Positions 10,389 to 22,392 are shown, counted from the first letter of the stretch. The stretch is 64,000 nt of DNA from a beta proteobacterium L13 (GCA_000335715.1 AMYZ01000019.1:1-64000), one strand, 5' to 3'. Notes: generated from the sequence alone by a model not told the origin. A program made the numbers and translations.

Positions 10389-11291
10389 ATGACCCACGCG
10401 ATCAGCATCGAGTCTGTCAGCAAGCGTTTCGGAAGCTTGCAGGCACTGGATAGCGTCAGTTTCACCGTAGCGCAAGGCGAGTTCTTTGCCTTGCTCGGCC
10501 CCAACGGCGCCGGCAAAACCACCCTGATTTCCGCCATGGCTGGCCTGTCGCGCCCGGATAGCGGCCATATCCGCATCATGGGGCACGACACGGTAACCAG
10601 CGCCCGCCAGGCGCGCATGACGCTGGGCGTGGTACCGCAAGAACTGGTGTTCGACCCCTTTTTCAGCGTGCGTGAAGCACTGGTATTCCAGTCCGGCTAC
10701 TTTGGCATCCGCCACAACGACGCCTGGATCGACGAGCTGCTGCACAAGCTGGGGCTAACCGACAAAGCCGGCACCAATATGCGCGCGCTGTCCGGCGGCA
10801 TGAAGCGCCGCGTAATGGTGGCGCAGGCGCTGGTACACCGCCCGCCGGTGATCGTGCTGGACGAACCCACTGCCGGGGTAGACGTAGAGCTGCGCCAGAG
10901 CCTGTGGGCCTTCGTGCAGGAGCTGAACCAGGCCGGCCACACCATCGTGCTGACGACCCACTATCTGGAAGAGGCCGAAACGCTGTGCAGCCGTATTGCC
11001 ATGCTGAAAAAAGGCAAACTGCTGGCGCTGGAAAACAAAGACAAGCTGCTGGCACACAGCGCCACGCGTGAAATTTCGCTGAAGTTGGCCGCAGCGCTGC
11101 CCGCCAGCCTGCAGCCACTGAAAGTGCGCGAGGCGGATGGCCGCCACATACTGCAGCTGGCCGACATTGCCCGCCTGGAAGACGTACTGCGCGAGCTGAG
11201 GTTGGCCGCAGTGGAGGTGCGCGAGCTATCCATCCACGAAACCGACCTGGAGCAGGTCTTTGTGAAAATGATGCATGGGGGGCGCGTGTAA
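10389..11291 (+). CDS. yadG: ABC-2 transporter ATPase, YadG-like
   Basis: This is the ATP-hydrolysing subunit of an ABC-2 exporter. The open frame begins at 10287, but the ATG at 10389 is preferred: it starts MTHAISIESVSKRF, just before the conserved domain, and avoids overlapping acrR. The result is 300 aa. Walker A is GPNGAGKTT, the signature LSGGMKRR, Walker B VIVLDEPTAGVD. The next gene, overlapping by 1 nt, encodes the permease. The substrate is unknown; linkage to ibaG and murA is common in betaproteobacteria and hints at envelope export, which is inference. Confidence 0.88.
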   Translation: MTHAISIESVSKRFGSLQALDSVSFTVAQGEFFALLGPNGAGKTTLISAMAGLSRPDSGHIRIMGHDTVTSARQARMTLGVVPQELVFDPFFSVREALVFQSGYFGIRHNDAWIDELLHKLGLTDKAGTNMRALSGGMKRRVMVAQALVHRPPVIVLDEPTAGVDVELRQSLWAFVQELNQAGHTIVLTTHYLEEAETLCSRIAMLKKGKLLALENKDKLLAHSATREISLKLAAALPASLQPLKVREADGRHILQLADIARLEDVLRELRLAAVEVRELSIHETDLEQVFVKMMHGGRV

Positions 11292-12046
11292 TGCACGGCT
11301 TCATGACGCTGTTCAAAAAAGAAATCCTGCGCTTCTGGAAAGTGGCCTTCCAGACCGTGATGGCGCCGGTACTGACCGCGCTGCTGTACCAGCTGATTTT
11401 CTCGCATGTGCTGTCGCAGCACGTTGAAGCCTACCCGGGCGTGAGCTATACCGCTTTCCTGATACCGGGCCTGGTGATGATGTCGATGGCACAGAATGCC
11501 TTTGCCAACAGCTCGTCCAGCCTGATACAGAGCAAGATCACCGGCAATATCGTGTTCCTGCTGCTGCCACCGCTGACGGCGCTGGAGTTTTTTGGCGCCT
11601 ACCTGCTGGCTGCCATCGTGCGCGGCCTGGTAGTAGGCGCTGGCGTACTGGCGGTTACCGCCTGGTTTGGCCTGCCGCTGCCCAGCCACCCGTTGTGGAT
11701 TCTGGCCTTTGCCGCGCTGGGCTGTGGTGTGCTGGGTACACTGGGCATTGTGGCAGGTATCTGGGCCGATAAATTCGACCAGTTAGCCGCTTTCCAGAAC
11801 TTTATCATCATGCCGCTGACTTTCCTGTCGGGGGTGTTTTACTCCATCAACAGCCTGCCACCCCTGTGGAAAACCGTGTCCCACCTGAACCCGGTGTTCT
11901 ACATGATTGACGGCTTCCGCTACGGCTTCTTTGGCCAGGGTGATGTCTCCCCCTGGTTGTCGCTGGCTGTAGTGGGGGGCAGTTTTGCCGCACTGGCAAG
12001 CTGGTCCTTGTATTTGATCGGTAGCGGCTACAAATTACGCCAGTAA
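11291..12046 (+). CDS. yadH: ABC-2 transporter permease, YadH-like
   Basis: This 251-aa inner-membrane permease has about six hydrophobic segments and the ABC-2 type core, with a conserved late segment FIIMPLTFLSGVFYSI. Its start codon shares one base with the stop of the ATPase gene (TAATG), so the two are translationally coupled and form one transporter. It is followed after 40 nt by ibaG. Confidence 0.88.
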   Translation: MHGFMTLFKKEILRFWKVAFQTVMAPVLTALLYQLIFSHVLSQHVEAYPGVSYTAFLIPGLVMMSMAQNAFANSSSSLIQSKITGNIVFLLLPPLTALEFFGAYLLAAIVRGLVVGAGVLAVTAWFGLPLPSHPLWILAFAALGCGVLGTLGIVAGIWADKFDQLAAFQNFIIMPLTFLSGVFYSINSLPPLWKTVSHLNPVFYMIDGFRYGFFGQGDVSPWLSLAVVGGSFAALASWSLYLIGSGYKLRQ

Positions 12047-12086
12047 GCCCGCACCGTTTTTTGACAGCTTTCCTACAGGATTTACC

Positions 12087-13602
<1,516 letters not shown>

Positions 13603-13620
13603 GCATTGCTTGCACCGCAG

Positions 13621-13645
13621 AAAAAGCCCCGTCAGGGGCTTTTTT
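13621..13645 (+). terminator. Terminator after murA
   Basis: AAAAAGCCCC, a short GTCA loop and GGGGCTTTTTT form a strong stem with a T tract on the plus strand. The A-rich 5' side means it could also work on the other strand. Confidence 0.85.
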
Positions 13646-13801
13646 GCTTTTTAGCCTGGCCGGGCAGGCTAGCTGTGCACAAAAGTCTAAAGTTTAAGAT
13701 AGCCACAATCAGCCAGGCAGGCGGCCATGGCTGTACTGAATTCATTGCTCAAAGTAGTAAAAAGCCTGAATAATGTTGAATATCTTAAACGAGGATGAAA
13801 C

Positions 13802-15781
13802 ATGCGCCTCAGTATCAAAACCAAATTGCTGCTCGGTGCCGGGCTGCTGGTCATGGTGGGCTTTGCCACCATTATCGGTTTGAACAGCTGGCTTACCTTG
13901 AAGCACGCCGAGAACAGTGTACTGGCGCATGCCCGTACACAGGCCCAAGGCGAGGCCGACAAACTGCGCATCCTGCTGGAGCGCGGCTATATCGCGGTAG
14001 AAGCGCTGGCCACCAGCATGCAAGCGCTGCCCGGCAGTGCCACCCCCGACATGCGCAGCCTGGCCAGCCGGCAAACACGCGCCCTGCTGGCACAGCACCC
14101 GGATGCAGTGGGTATCTTCACCCTGTGGGAGCCCAACGCCCTGGACGGGCGCGACAGCGAAATGGCGGGCAAGCCGGATAACGACACCCAAGGCCGCGCC
14201 GGCGTGTACTGGTTTCGCAAAGATGGCAAGGAAGACGCCGTGTGGGGCGCAGAAGACGTGGATAGCGACGAATACTACGCCAGCCCCAAAAGCAGCAAAC
14301 AGCCGGTGATGACCGAGCCCTACGAAGACCGTGATATCAAAGTGCTGATGGCCACGCTGTCCTACCCCATCGTCCGTAACGGCCAGTTTCTGGGTGTCAC
14401 CGGCATCGATATGGGGCTGGGCAAACTGCAAGCGCTCGCCGCCCAGGTCAAGCCATACGGCGACGGCTTCATGACGATCTACTCCAACAGCGGCATGGTG
14501 CTGGGCAGCGCCGACCAGGCCCGCGTGGGCAAAAAGGATGACAGCGTGCCCGTCGAGGCCATGGCCGCCATACGGCAGGGTAAAGCTTACGAATACACCG
14601 AACAGGCCACGCTGCACCTGATTGAGCCGGTCAACGTTGGCCGCACCACCCAGCCCTGGGCGGTGCGCATCTCCATTCCGCTGGCCAGTGCTTTTGCCGA
14701 CACCCGCGCCGCCACCTTGCAAACCGCCGGGCTCAGCCTGCTGGCACTGCTGCTGATCCTGCTGGCACTGGCGCTGCTGCAGGGCAAGCTGGTGGCACCG
14801 CTGGGCCGGCTGCAAAGTGCACTCAGTGAATTATCTGGCGGCGATGGCGACCTCACCCGGCAGTTGCACATCAGCGGCCAGGACGAAATCGGCGCTTCCG
14901 CCAGCGCCTTCAACCACTTCAGCCAGGCCCTGCGGCACATGCTGCTGGACGTGCGCGAGCGTACCGGCCAGGTCAATCAGGCCGTCACCGCCCTGGCGGG
15001 CGAAACGGCCGATATCAGCCAGCACTCCAGCCAGCAGGCGCAGGCCGCCACCCATACCGCCGGCGCTGTCAGCCAGCTATCCGGCAGCATCAGCCGTATT
15101 GCCGAATCGGCCCGCGCGGCAGAACAAGCCGCGCGCAGTGCGGGCGACGAGGCCGAACAAGTGGCCGACAGCGTGCACAGCACCGCCAGCGAGATTGGCC
15201 GCATTGCCGATACCATCCGCGGCATAGGCAACGTACTGGACGGGCTGGAAAACCGCTCCGAGCAGATCAGCAGCATCGTGCAGGTGATCAAGGACATTGC
15301 CGAGCAAACCAATCTGCTGGCGCTGAATGCGGCGATTGAAGCCGCACGGGCGGGCGAGCAGGGCCGTGGCTTTGCCGTGGTCGCCGACGAAGTGCGCAAG
15401 CTGGCAGAACGCACGTCCTCGGCCACGGTAGAAATCGCCGCCAGCATTCGCCAGGTGCAGGAAGAAACCGCCGGTGCCGCCGGCAGCATGGACGAGGCCA
15501 TTCGCCAGGTAGAAAACGGGGTGATGCTGGCCGAGCGTGCCGCGGGCTCCATCACGCAGATCCGCAGCCACAACCTGGGCGTGCTGGACACCGTAGGCCA
15601 TATTGCCGCGGCTACCGCCGAGCAATCGGCCGCCAGCCGCAGCATTGCCAGCCACATCGAGGCGATTCATGCCATGACAGCGGATACCGATGCCTCGCTG
15701 GTACACGCCAGCGGTGCGGTAGCCGACCTGCAGCGGCTGGCCGGCGAGCTGCAAAGCCTGCTGGCACGCTTCAAGCTGTAA
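13802..15781 (+). CDS. Methyl-accepting chemotaxis protein with dCache sensor
   Basis: This 659-aa membrane chemoreceptor begins with one N-terminal helix (about residues 10-30), then a periplasmic double-Cache sensor domain (about 35-285) like those that bind amino acids and other small ligands. A second helix follows (about 300-320, [13 protein letters not shown]), then HAMP and the signalling domain. The hairpin tip [25 protein letters not shown] is conserved over positions near 500. No C-terminal NWETF-like pentapeptide is present. It is a single gene between two terminators. The ligand is unknown. Confidence 0.92.
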   Translation: MRLSIKTKLLLGAGLLVMVGFATIIGLNSWLTLKHAENSVLAHARTQAQGEADKLRILLERGYIAVEALATSMQALPGSATPDMRSLASRQTRALLAQHPDAVGIFTLWEPNALDGRDSEMAGKPDNDTQGRAGVYWFRKDGKEDAVWGAEDVDSDEYYASPKSSKQPVMTEPYEDRDIKVLMATLSYPIVRNGQFLGVTGIDMGLGKLQALAAQVKPYGDGFMTIYSNSGMVLGSADQARVGKKDDSVPVEAMAAIRQGKAYEYTEQATLHLIEPVNVGRTTQPWAVRISIPLASAFADTRAATLQTAGLSLLALLLILLALALLQGKLVAPLGRLQSALSELSGGDGDLTRQLHISGQDEIGASASAFNHFSQALRHMLLDVRERTGQVNQAVTALAGETADISQHSSQQAQAATHTAGAVSQLSGSISRIAESARAAEQAARSAGDEAEQVADSVHSTASEIGRIADTIRGIGNVLDGLENRSEQISSIVQVIKDIAEQTNLLALNAAIEAARAGEQGRGFAVVADEVRKLAERTSSATVEIAASIRQVQEETAGAAGSMDEAIRQVENGVMLAERAAGSITQIRSHNLGVLDTVGHIAAATAEQSAASRSIASHIEAIHAMTADTDASLVHASGAVADLQRLAGELQSLLARFKL

Positions 15782-15792
15782 GCCACGGCCAA

Positions 15793-15831
15793 GGTTGGCC
15801 GCAGCCGTGGTGCCATGCCCTGCGGCCAACC
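15793..15831. repeat. Inverted pair of the 11-base word between two convergent genes
   Basis: GGTTGGCCGCAG at 15793-15804 and CTGCGGCCAACC at 15820-15831 form a perfect 12-bp inverted repeat with a 15-nt loop. It lies between the stop of the chemoreceptor and a normal terminator. The arrangement resembles paired uptake sequences used as terminators in Neisseria and Haemophilus. Confidence 0.9.
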
Positions 15832-15836
15832 CGGAC

Positions 15837-15872
15837 AAAAAAGCCCCGCTTGCTTGCGCAAACGGGGCTTTT
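15837..15872. terminator. Bidirectional terminator between the chemoreceptor and apt
   Basis: An A6 run, the stem AAGCCCCG / CGGGGCTT with a loop rich in GCTTGC, and a T run make a terminator that can serve both convergent genes. Confidence 0.85.
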
Positions 15873-15889
15873 GGCCGAGGCCGCAACGG

Positions 15890-16447
15890 CTAGTGGCCGT
15901 CGAACGAGCACACGGTAAACAGCGGGATATCCAGGCCGCGCATCAGGTCGCCGCCACCCAGCTCGGGCAGCTCGATAATGCCGGCCGCTTCCACCACGTC
16001 AGCACCCAGGCGCTGCAGCAGCTTGTAACCGGCCATCATGGTGCCGCCGGTAGCGATCAGGTCGTCGATCAGCACCACACGGTCACCCGGCTTCACGGCA
16101 TCGGTGTGCATTTCCACTGTGGCATTGCCGTATTCCAGCTCGTACTCCTCCGCCACCGTGGTATAGGGCAGCTTGCCCTTTTTGCGGATGGGTACAAAGC
16201 CGACATTCAGCTCGTAGGCCAGCACCGAACCGATGATGAAACCACGCGCGTCCAGGCCCGCCACCATATCGATCTTCTCGCCCATATAACGGTGCACGAA
16301 GATATCGATCAGCATGCGGAAGGTCTTGGGGTTCTGCAGCAGCGGGGTGATATCGCGGAACATCACCCCCTCGCTCGGCCAGTTCGGCACGGTGCGGATC
16401 CAGCCCTTCAGATAGCGCGAATAGTCCAGGTTACTCAGGTTTTCCAT
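15890..16447 (-). CDS. apt: Adenine phosphoribosyltransferase
   Basis: Apt converts adenine and PRPP to AMP in purine salvage. The 185-aa protein has the PRPP-binding motif [14 protein letters not shown] (about residues 127-140) and the Apt core [18 protein letters not shown]. It follows the purine permease gene after 10 nt on the same strand, so uptake and salvage of bases are likely co-transcribed. Confidence 0.95.
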   Translation of the reverse strand: MENLSNLDYSRYLKGWIRTVPNWPSEGVMFRDITPLLQNPKTFRMLIDIFVHRYMGEKIDMVAGLDARGFIIGSVLAYELNVGFVPIRKKGKLPYTTVAEEYELEYGNATVEMHTDAVKPGDRVVLIDDLIATGGTMMAGYKLLQRLGADVVEAAGIIELPELGGGDLMRGLDIPLFTVCSFDGH

Positions 16448-16457
16448 GCTGTATGCC

Positions 16458-17750
16458 TTAGTGGAAGAACGCCAGCTTCACCACCCACAGGCCGGCAATC
16501 ACCAGTACTGCAGGCTTCAGGTCGGCAAAACGGCCAGCCAGGATCTTGATCACGGCGTAGCTGATAAAGCCAAAAGCGATACCGTCGGCAATGGAGAAGG
16601 TAAACGGCATGGCCACCGCAGTCATCACCGCTGGGGCGGATTCGGTCAGGTCATCCCAGTTGATCTCGGCCAGGCCACGGGTCATCAGCACGGCCACATA
16701 GCACAGTGCCGGTGCGGTAGCGTAAGCCGGTACGGTCTTGGCCAGCGGCGAAATCCACAGGCAAGCCAGGAACAGGATGGCCACCACCAGCGCGGTCAGG
16801 CCGGTACGGCCGCCTACGGCGGTGCCGGCAGCCGATTCGATATAGGCCGTGGTGGACGAGGTACCCATGGCAGCGCCGGCGGTAATGGCCACCGAGTCGG
16901 CCATCAGCGCGCGCTTCAGGCGTGGCAGCTTGCCGTCTTTGTCCAGCAGGCCGGCACGGTGCGACACACCTACCAGCGTACCGGTGGTATCAAACAGATC
17001 GACAAAGAAGAACACGAAAATCACGCCCAGCAGGCCGGCGGTCATGGCGCCTTGCAGGTCCATTTTCATGAAGGTCGGCTCGATGCTGGGCACCGGGGCA
17101 AAGATGCCTTCAAAGTTGGACAGGCCCAGCATGATGGACAATGCCGTCACCGCCAGTACGCCGATGATGATGGAGCCGTGCACCTTGCGGTACTCCAGCG
17201 CCACGATGATGAAGAAGCCCAGAATGGCCAGCAGCACTTTCGGGTCGTGCATATTGCCCATGGTCAGCAAGGTGGCAGGGTGATCCACCACCACACCGGC
17301 GTTTTTCAGCGCGATGATGGCCAGGAACAGGCCCACACCGGCCGAAATGGCAAACTTCAGCGACTGGGGAATGGCGTTCACGATGGCTTCGCGCACCTTG
17401 AACAGGCTCACCGCCAGGAACACGATACCGGAAATGAACACGGCGCCCAGCGCCGCCTCCCACGGTACGCCCATGCCTTTTACCACGGTAAAGGTAAAGT
17501 AGGCGTTCAGGCCCATACCCGGTGCAAGCGCGATCGGGTAGTTGGCCACCAGTGCCATGATGGCGGTACCCAGCGCGGCGGCCAGGCAGGTAGCAACAAA
17601 CACGGCGTTGAAATCCATGCCGGTAATCGACAGGATGGCCGGGTTCACGATAACAATGTAAGCCATTGTCAGGAACGTGGTGAAACCGGCAATGACCTCG
17701 GTCTTGACGTCGGTGCCGTGCTCTTTAAGCTTGAAGAAGCTTTCTAGCAT
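16458..17750 (-). CDS. NCS2-family guanine/hypoxanthine permease (GhxP/PbuG/AzgA type)
   Basis: This inner-membrane purine base transporter of the AzgA-like NCS2 branch has about 12-13 membrane segments. The frame is open to 17867, but the ATG at 17750 gives [22 protein letters not shown], the usual N-terminus, with a GAGGGGAGGG ribosome site upstream and 430 aa in total. The motif [12 protein letters not shown] is typical. It heads the operon with apt, which supports adenine, guanine or hypoxanthine uptake. The exact substrate is not resolved. Confidence 0.9.
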   Translation of the reverse strand: MLESFFKLKEHGTDVKTEVIAGFTTFLTMAYIVIVNPAILSITGMDFNAVFVATCLAAALGTAIMALVANYPIALAPGMGLNAYFTFTVVKGMGVPWEAALGAVFISGIVFLAVSLFKVREAIVNAIPQSLKFAISAGVGLFLAIIALKNAGVVVDHPATLLTMGNMHDPKVLLAILGFFIIVALEYRKVHGSIIIGVLAVTALSIMLGLSNFEGIFAPVPSIEPTFMKMDLQGAMTAGLLGVIFVFFFVDLFDTTGTLVGVSHRAGLLDKDGKLPRLKRALMADSVAITAGAAMGTSSTTAYIESAAGTAVGGRTGLTALVVAILFLACLWISPLAKTVPAYATAPALCYVAVLMTRGLAEINWDDLTESAPAVMTAVAMPFTFSIADGIAFGFISYAVIKILAGRFADLKPAVLVIAGLWVVKLAFFH

Positions 17751-17922
17751 GATGACATGCCCTCCCCTCGTCTTTTGAGACGTAACTGTTTGAAAAACGC
17801 GCGATTTTAACCTGAAACGCTTGTTTGTTGCGCTGCAGTTTGCCTGCGGCAAGCCCTGCTTAACCACAACAGCGCCTTGTGGTATCCTGAAATATTGCTC
17901 AAGTTCGTTAGGAAGCGCTTAC

Positions 17923-18549
17923 ATGACGTCAGCCCAAGGCTCGATTTTTATCGTGGTGGCCCCTTCTGGCGCCGGTAAAACCTCGCTGGTGGCCGCACTA
18001 CTGCAGGCTGAACCCGGCGTAGAGCTGTCGGTTTCCTATACAACACGTGCCCCGCGCGAAGGCGAAATCGACGGCAAGAACTACCATTTTGTCGACCGCG
18101 CCGCCTTTGAAGGCATGATCGCTGCCGGCGACTTCCTGGAATACGCCGAGGTCTACGGCAACTACTACGGCACCAGCGCACGCTGGCTGCGCGAAAGGTT
18201 GGCCGCAGGCCACGACATCCTGCTGGAAATCGACTGGCAGGGCGCACGCCAGGTGCGCAAGGTCTTTGGCGACGCCGTGGCGGTGTTCATCCTGCCGCCG
18301 TCACTGCCGGTACTGGAAGCCCGCCTGCGTGGCCGCGCTACCGATAGCGAAGAAGTGATCCAGCGCCGTCTGTCCGAGGCACGCATGGAAATCGACCAGG
18401 TTGCCGAATACGACTACCTGATCGTGAACGATGATTTCGACCAGGCCCGCCTGGACCTGATCAGCGTGATCCGCAGCCAGCGCCTGCTGGCCGCCCGCCA
18501 GCTGCAGCGCCATGCCGACGCGATTGCCGGCATGCAAACGCCGCGCTAG
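17923..18549 (+). CDS. gmk: Guanylate kinase
   Basis: Gmk phosphorylates GMP to GDP. The ATG at 17923 is chosen over the upstream open frame because it begins MTSAQGSIFIVVAPSGAGKTS, placing the P-loop at residues about 12-20, and gives 208 aa. The GMP-binding region SYTTRAPREGE is present. It starts the conserved gmk-rpoZ-spoT run. Confidence 0.96.
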   Translation: MTSAQGSIFIVVAPSGAGKTSLVAALLQAEPGVELSVSYTTRAPREGEIDGKNYHFVDRAAFEGMIAAGDFLEYAEVYGNYYGTSARWLRERLAAGHDILLEIDWQGARQVRKVFGDAVAVFILPPSLPVLEARLRGRATDSEEVIQRRLSEARMEIDQVAEYDYLIVNDDFDQARLDLISVIRSQRLLAARQLQRHADAIAGMQTPR

Positions 18550-18612
18550 GGCTTTATCCCGATTGCACAATCCCTTATCTTTTTGCCTCACCCTTTGTGA
18601 AAGAGACATACC

Positions 18613-18819
18613 ATGGCCCGTATTACCGTTGACGATTGCCTCGACCGCATCCACAACCGCTTCGACCTGACCCTGGCAGCCGCCTACCGTGCCCGTCAGG
18701 TAGCCTCCGGTGCCACCGCTTTTGTAGAGCAAGGCCGTAACAAGCCTACCGTTGTTGCCCTGCGCGAAATCGCCGGTGGCCACGTTGGCCGCGAAATCCT
18801 GACCCGCCACAAAGGCTGA
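18613..18819 (+). CDS. rpoZ: RNA polymerase omega subunit
   Basis: This 68-aa subunit helps assemble RNA polymerase and takes part in ppGpp binding. The family pattern [19 protein letters not shown] and the region [11 protein letters not shown] are clear. It lies between gmk and spoT, 8 nt before the latter. Confidence 0.97.
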   Translation: MARITVDDCLDRIHNRFDLTLAAAYRARQVASGATAFVEQGRNKPTVVALREIAGGHVGREILTRHKG

Positions 18820-18827
18820 TTCTGCCG

Positions 18828-20981
18828 ATGACCGCGGATAACGCCTCCCCCATCGACTACAACGCCCTCGTTGACGCCGAGGCCGAGGCGTTATTCCTGG
18901 CCGCGTCGCGCTACCTGAAGCCCGAAGACGTGCAGCTGCTGCGCCAGGCTTTCATCACGGCACGCGACGCGCACGAAGGCCAGACCCGCAAAAGCGGCGA
19001 GCCCTACATCACCCACCCGCTAGCGGTAGCGAGCATGCTCACCGACTGGCGGCTGGATGCCCAAGGGTTGGCCGCAGCGCTGATGCACGACGTACTGGAA
19101 GACACCGGGGTCACCAAGCCCACGCTGTCCGACCAGTTTGGCCGCACCATCGCCGACCTGGTCGATGGCCTGTCCAAGCTGGAAAAGCTGGAATACCAGA
19201 CCAAGGAAACCGCCCAGGCGGAAAACTTCCGCAAGATGGTGCTGGCGATGGCACGCGATATCCGCGTGATCATCGTGAAACTGGCCGACCGCCTCCACAA
19301 TATGCGCACGCTGGACGCCATGCGCGAAGACAAGCGCCAGCGCATTGCACTGGAAACGCTGGAAATCTACGCCCCCATCGCCAACCGCATCGGCCTGAAC
19401 AAGGTCTACCGCGAGCTGCAGGATCTGGCGTTCATGCACCTGCACCCGCACCGCTACCACGTGCTGTCCAAAGCCGTGCGCGCCGCACGCGGCAACCGGC
19501 GCGAGGTGGTGGACAAGATCCTGAAAGCCGTCAGCCAGAAGCTGGTGGAAGCCAATATCGAGGCCACCATCAAGGGCCGCGAGAAAAACCTGTACAGCAT
19601 CTACAAGAAAATGCAGGAAAAAAGCCTGTCGTTTTCCGAAGTGCTGGATATCTACGGCTTTCGCATCATCGTGAAAGACAACCCCGGCTGCTACCTGGCA
19701 CTGGGTGCCTTGCACAGCCTGTACAAGCCGATTCCGGGCAAGTTCAAGGACTACATCGCCATCCCCAAGGGCAACGGCTACCAGAGCCTGCACACCACCC
19801 TGTTCGGCCCCTACGGCACGCCGGTGGAAATGCAGATCCGCACCCGCGAAATGAACGCGGTGGCAGAAGCCGGCATTGCCTCGCACTGGATGTACAAATC
19901 CGGCCACGCCAGCATTGACGCTGCCAAGCAGCGCACGCACCAGTGGCTGCAAAGCCTGCTGGACATGCAGGCCGAAAGCGACGACGCCGTCGAGTTCCTG
20001 GAACACATCAAGATCGACCTGTTCCCCGACGAGGTGTACGTGTTTACACCCAAGGGCAAGATCATCGTGCTGCCGCATGGCTCCACCCCGGTGGACTTTG
20101 CCTACGCGGTACACACCGACGTGGGCCACCGCTGTATCGCCGCCCGCGTGAACCACAACCTGGTACCGCTGCGCAGCGTGCTGCGTAACGGCGACACCGT
20201 GGACATCATTACCTCCACGCAAACCAAGCCCAACCCGTCGTGGCTGAATTTCGTGCAAAGCGGCCGTGCACGCTCCGGCATCCGCAATTACCTGAAGTCG
20301 CTACAGGCGCAAGACGCTATCCAGCTGGGGCAAAAGCTGCTGCGCCAGGCCGCCAGCGCGCTGTCGGCCTTTGAGCCGGACATCACGCCAGAGCTGGAAG
20401 AAGCGCTACTGGCGCGCCTGGGCGAACGCAACCGCCGCTTTAGCGACATTCTGGCCGACATCGGCACCGGCAAACAGTTGGCCGCCGTCGTGGCACGCAA
20501 GCTGCTGGAGCTATCCGGCCAGCAGGCACAACAAGCCGCGCTGGGCCCGATTGCCATCCGCGGCAACGAGGGCGCTGCCATTCACCTGTCCAGCTGCTGC
20601 AACCCGATACCGGGCGACCAAATCGTCGGCATTGCCAAGAAAGACCAGGGCCTGCTGATTCACCGCGGCAGCTGCCACAACGTACAGCGTGTGGAAACGG
20701 AAAAGCTGCTGGAAGTACGCTGGGAAACGGTCAAAGACCGCATGTTCGGGGTAAATATCAGCATTCTGGCGTTTAACCAGCGCGGTGCGCTGGCCGATAT
20801 CGCCGCCGCCATCTCGCACGCCTCGGCCAATATCGAAACCGTCGACACGCAAGACAACCACAGCCAGGACGGCTACATCCACATTCACTTCCGCCTGCAG
20901 GTAGACAACCTGCAGCATCTGGAAAAAGTGCTGGCACAGGTTCAGCAAGTGGAAGTCGTCCAGCGCGCAGAAAGACGCTAG
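18828..20981 (+). CDS. spoT: Bifunctional (p)ppGpp synthetase/hydrolase, SpoT/Rel type
   Basis: This 717-aa protein of the stringent response makes and degrades (p)ppGpp. The N-terminal HD hydrolase domain is intact (HD at about 87-88, ED at 91-92 in ALMHDVLEDTG). The synthetase domain carries KDYIAIPKGNGYQSLHTT, followed by TGS (about residues 395-455) and a C-terminal ACT domain (about 640-715). Position after gmk and rpoZ matches E. coli spoT. A bifunctional enzyme is inferred from the intact hydrolase and synthetase motifs. Confidence 0.95.
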   Translation: MTADNASPIDYNALVDAEAEALFLAASRYLKPEDVQLLRQAFITARDAHEGQTRKSGEPYITHPLAVASMLTDWRLDAQGLAAALMHDVLEDTGVTKPTLSDQFGRTIADLVDGLSKLEKLEYQTKETAQAENFRKMVLAMARDIRVIIVKLADRLHNMRTLDAMREDKRQRIALETLEIYAPIANRIGLNKVYRELQDLAFMHLHPHRYHVLSKAVRAARGNRREVVDKILKAVSQKLVEANIEATIKGREKNLYSIYKKMQEKSLSFSEVLDIYGFRIIVKDNPGCYLALGALHSLYKPIPGKFKDYIAIPKGNGYQSLHTTLFGPYGTPVEMQIRTREMNAVAEAGIASHWMYKSGHASIDAAKQRTHQWLQSLLDMQAESDDAVEFLEHIKIDLFPDEVYVFTPKGKIIVLPHGSTPVDFAYAVHTDVGHRCIAARVNHNLVPLRSVLRNGDTVDIITSTQTKPNPSWLNFVQSGRARSGIRNYLKSLQAQDAIQLGQKLLRQAASALSAFEPDITPELEEALLARLGERNRRFSDILADIGTGKQLAAVVARKLLELSGQQAQQAALGPIAIRGNEGAAIHLSSCCNPIPGDQIVGIAKKDQGLLIHRGSCHNVQRVETEKLLEVRWETVKDRMFGVNISILAFNQRGALADIAAAISHASANIETVDTQDNHSQDGYIHIHFRLQVDNLQHLEKVLAQVQQVEVVQRAERR

Positions 20982-20985
20982 CACC

Positions 20986-21192
20986 ATGCCCCGCATTCGT
21001 ATTAACGGTGAAGACCGCACGCTCTCCGGGCACGTAGACAGCCTGGCCGCCCTGATTGCCGAACTGGGCCTCACCGGCAAACGCATTGCCATCGAGCGCA
21101 ATGGCGAAATCGTACCGCGTAGCCAGCATGCCAACACCCCGCTTGCAGAGGGTGATGCGCTGGAAATCGTCGTCGCCGTGGGCGGCGGTTAA
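20986..21192 (+). CDS. thiS: Sulfur carrier protein ThiS
   Basis: This 68-aa ubiquitin-like protein ends in GG, where sulfur is carried as a thiocarboxylate for thiazole synthesis. It starts 4 nt after spoT and ends 19 nt before thiG. No thiF, thiO or thiE gene is in the window. Confidence 0.92.
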   Translation: MPRIRINGEDRTLSGHVDSLAALIAELGLTGKRIAIERNGEIVPRSQHANTPLAEGDALEIVVAVGGG

Positions 21193-21211
21193 CTTTAGCA
21201 AGGGACCAAGC

Positions 21212-22006
21212 GTGCAAGACCCATTGATCATCGCCGGAAAATCCTACCAATCCCGCCTGCTGGTTGGCACCGGCAAGTACCGCGACTTCCAGCAAACCGC
21301 CGACGCGCTGGACGCTTCCGGCTGCGAAATCGTTACCGTGGCCATCCGCCGCGTAAACCTGGGGCAAAACCCTAACGAGCCGAATCTGCTGGACTTTTTG
21401 CCAAAAAACCGGTATACACTGCTGCCCAACACGGCAGGCTGCTACACCGCAGACGACGCCGTGCGGACCTTGCGCCTCGCGCGTGAGCTGCTGGACGACC
21501 ACCGCCTGGTGAAGCTGGAAGTACTGGGCGACCCGCATACCTTGTACCCCAACGTACGCGACACGCTCAAAGCCGCCGAAACCCTGGTGAAGGAAGGCTT
21601 CGACGTGATGGTTTACACCTCGGATGACCCCATCGTCGCCAAAGAGCTGGAACAGATAGGCTGCTGCGCCATCATGCCGCTGGCCAGCCTGATCGGCTCC
21701 GGCATGGGCATCCTGAACCCGTGGAACCTGCAGCTCATCATCGAGCAATCGAATGTCCCTGTGCTGGTTGACGCCGGCGTGGGTACCGCCTCGGATGCAA
21801 CCATCGGCATGGAGCTGGGTTGCCACGGGGTACTGATGAATACCGCCATTGCCGCTGCACAAGACCCTGTGCGTATGGCACTGGCCATGAAACTGGGCGT
21901 CCAGGCCGGTCGCGAAGCGTACCTGGCCGGGCGTATGCCTAAACGCTTTTATTCGGCGACACCGAGTTCGCCACGTGAGGGGGTGATTTCTTCCCGTTCG
22001 GGATGA
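21212..22006 (+). CDS. thiG: Thiazole synthase
   Basis: ThiG forms the thiazole phosphate of thiamine from DXP, dehydroglycine or iminoglycine and ThiS thiocarboxylate. A GTG start at 21212, with AGGGACC 6 nt upstream, gives [23 protein letters not shown] and 264 aa, the family length. The longer ATG frame from 21056 overlaps thiS and is unlikely. The Schiff-base Lys is in LVKLEVLGD (about residue 101), and phosphate-binding glycines are in GVGTASDA. It completes a thiS-thiG pair behind spoT. Confidence 0.95.
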   Translation: MQDPLIIAGKSYQSRLLVGTGKYRDFQQTADALDASGCEIVTVAIRRVNLGQNPNEPNLLDFLPKNRYTLLPNTAGCYTADDAVRTLRLARELLDDHRLVKLEVLGDPHTLYPNVRDTLKAAETLVKEGFDVMVYTSDDPIVAKELEQIGCCAIMPLASLIGSGMGILNPWNLQLIIEQSNVPVLVDAGVGTASDATIGMELGCHGVLMNTAIAAAQDPVRMALAMKLGVQAGREAYLAGRMPKRFYSATPSSPREGVISSRSG

Positions 22007-22046
22007 TGCGCAGTGCACACTAATACCCGTTGCCACGCATCTGGCT

Positions 22047-22075
22047 TTTACAAAAGCTACAACGTTGTTTAGAAT
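22047..22075 (+). promoter_or_regulatory. Probable sigma-70 promoter of rpsU
   Basis: TTTACA (22047-22052) and TAGAAT (22070-22075) are separated by 17 nt and lie about 60 nt before rpsU. No other hexamer pair in this gap is as good. Confidence 0.6.
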
Positions 22076-22133
22076 ACTCATTTTCCTCGAGGCAGAAATG
22101 CCTCAAGCCAAAAGATTTAAGGACCTCAGCTAA

Positions 22134-22346
22134 ATGCCGACTATCCGCGTTAAAGAGAACGAACCGTTTGAAGTTGCTATGCGTCGCTTCAAGCGCGCTA
22201 TCGAAAAAACCGGTCTGCTGACCGAACTGCGCGCCCGCGAATTCTACGAGAAGCCAACCGCAGAACGTAAGCGTAAAAAAGCTGCTGCCGTGAAACGCCA
22301 CTACAAGCGTATCCGCAGCCAGATGCTGCCACCGAAGCTGTTCTAA
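22134..22346 (+). CDS. rpsU: 30S ribosomal protein S21
   Basis: This 70-aa basic ribosomal protein has the usual pattern [21 protein letters not shown] and a Lys/Arg-rich tail. It opens the macromolecular-synthesis cluster rpsU-yqeY-dnaG-rpoD. A terminator follows it, so most transcripts probably stop there and the downstream genes are read at a lower level. Confidence 0.97.
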   Translation: MPTIRVKENEPFEVAMRRFKRAIEKTGLLTELRAREFYEKPTAERKRKKAAAVKRHYKRIRSQMLPPKLF

Positions 22347-22368
22347 GCTTTACGGTAGCAAGCACAAG

Positions 22369-22392
22369 ACCGCAGGCCCGCCCTGCGGTTTT
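22369..22392 (+). terminator. Terminator after rpsU
   Basis: ACCGCAGG, a 5-nt loop and CCTGCGGT are followed by TTTT. It separates rpsU from yqeY; a copy of the 11-base word starts 29 nt later, at 22421. Confidence 0.75.

Noticed and set aside
13685-13720. TAAAGTTT before the chemoreceptor as a sigma-28 (flagellar) -35 box
   Set aside because: The -35 octamer matches, but the expected GCCGATAA is not at the right distance, so the promoter is not supported.
17751-17922. Purine riboswitch before the purine permease or gmk
   Set aside because: No conserved purine-aptamer loops or three-way junction can be found in this gap; the stretch only fits simple promoters.
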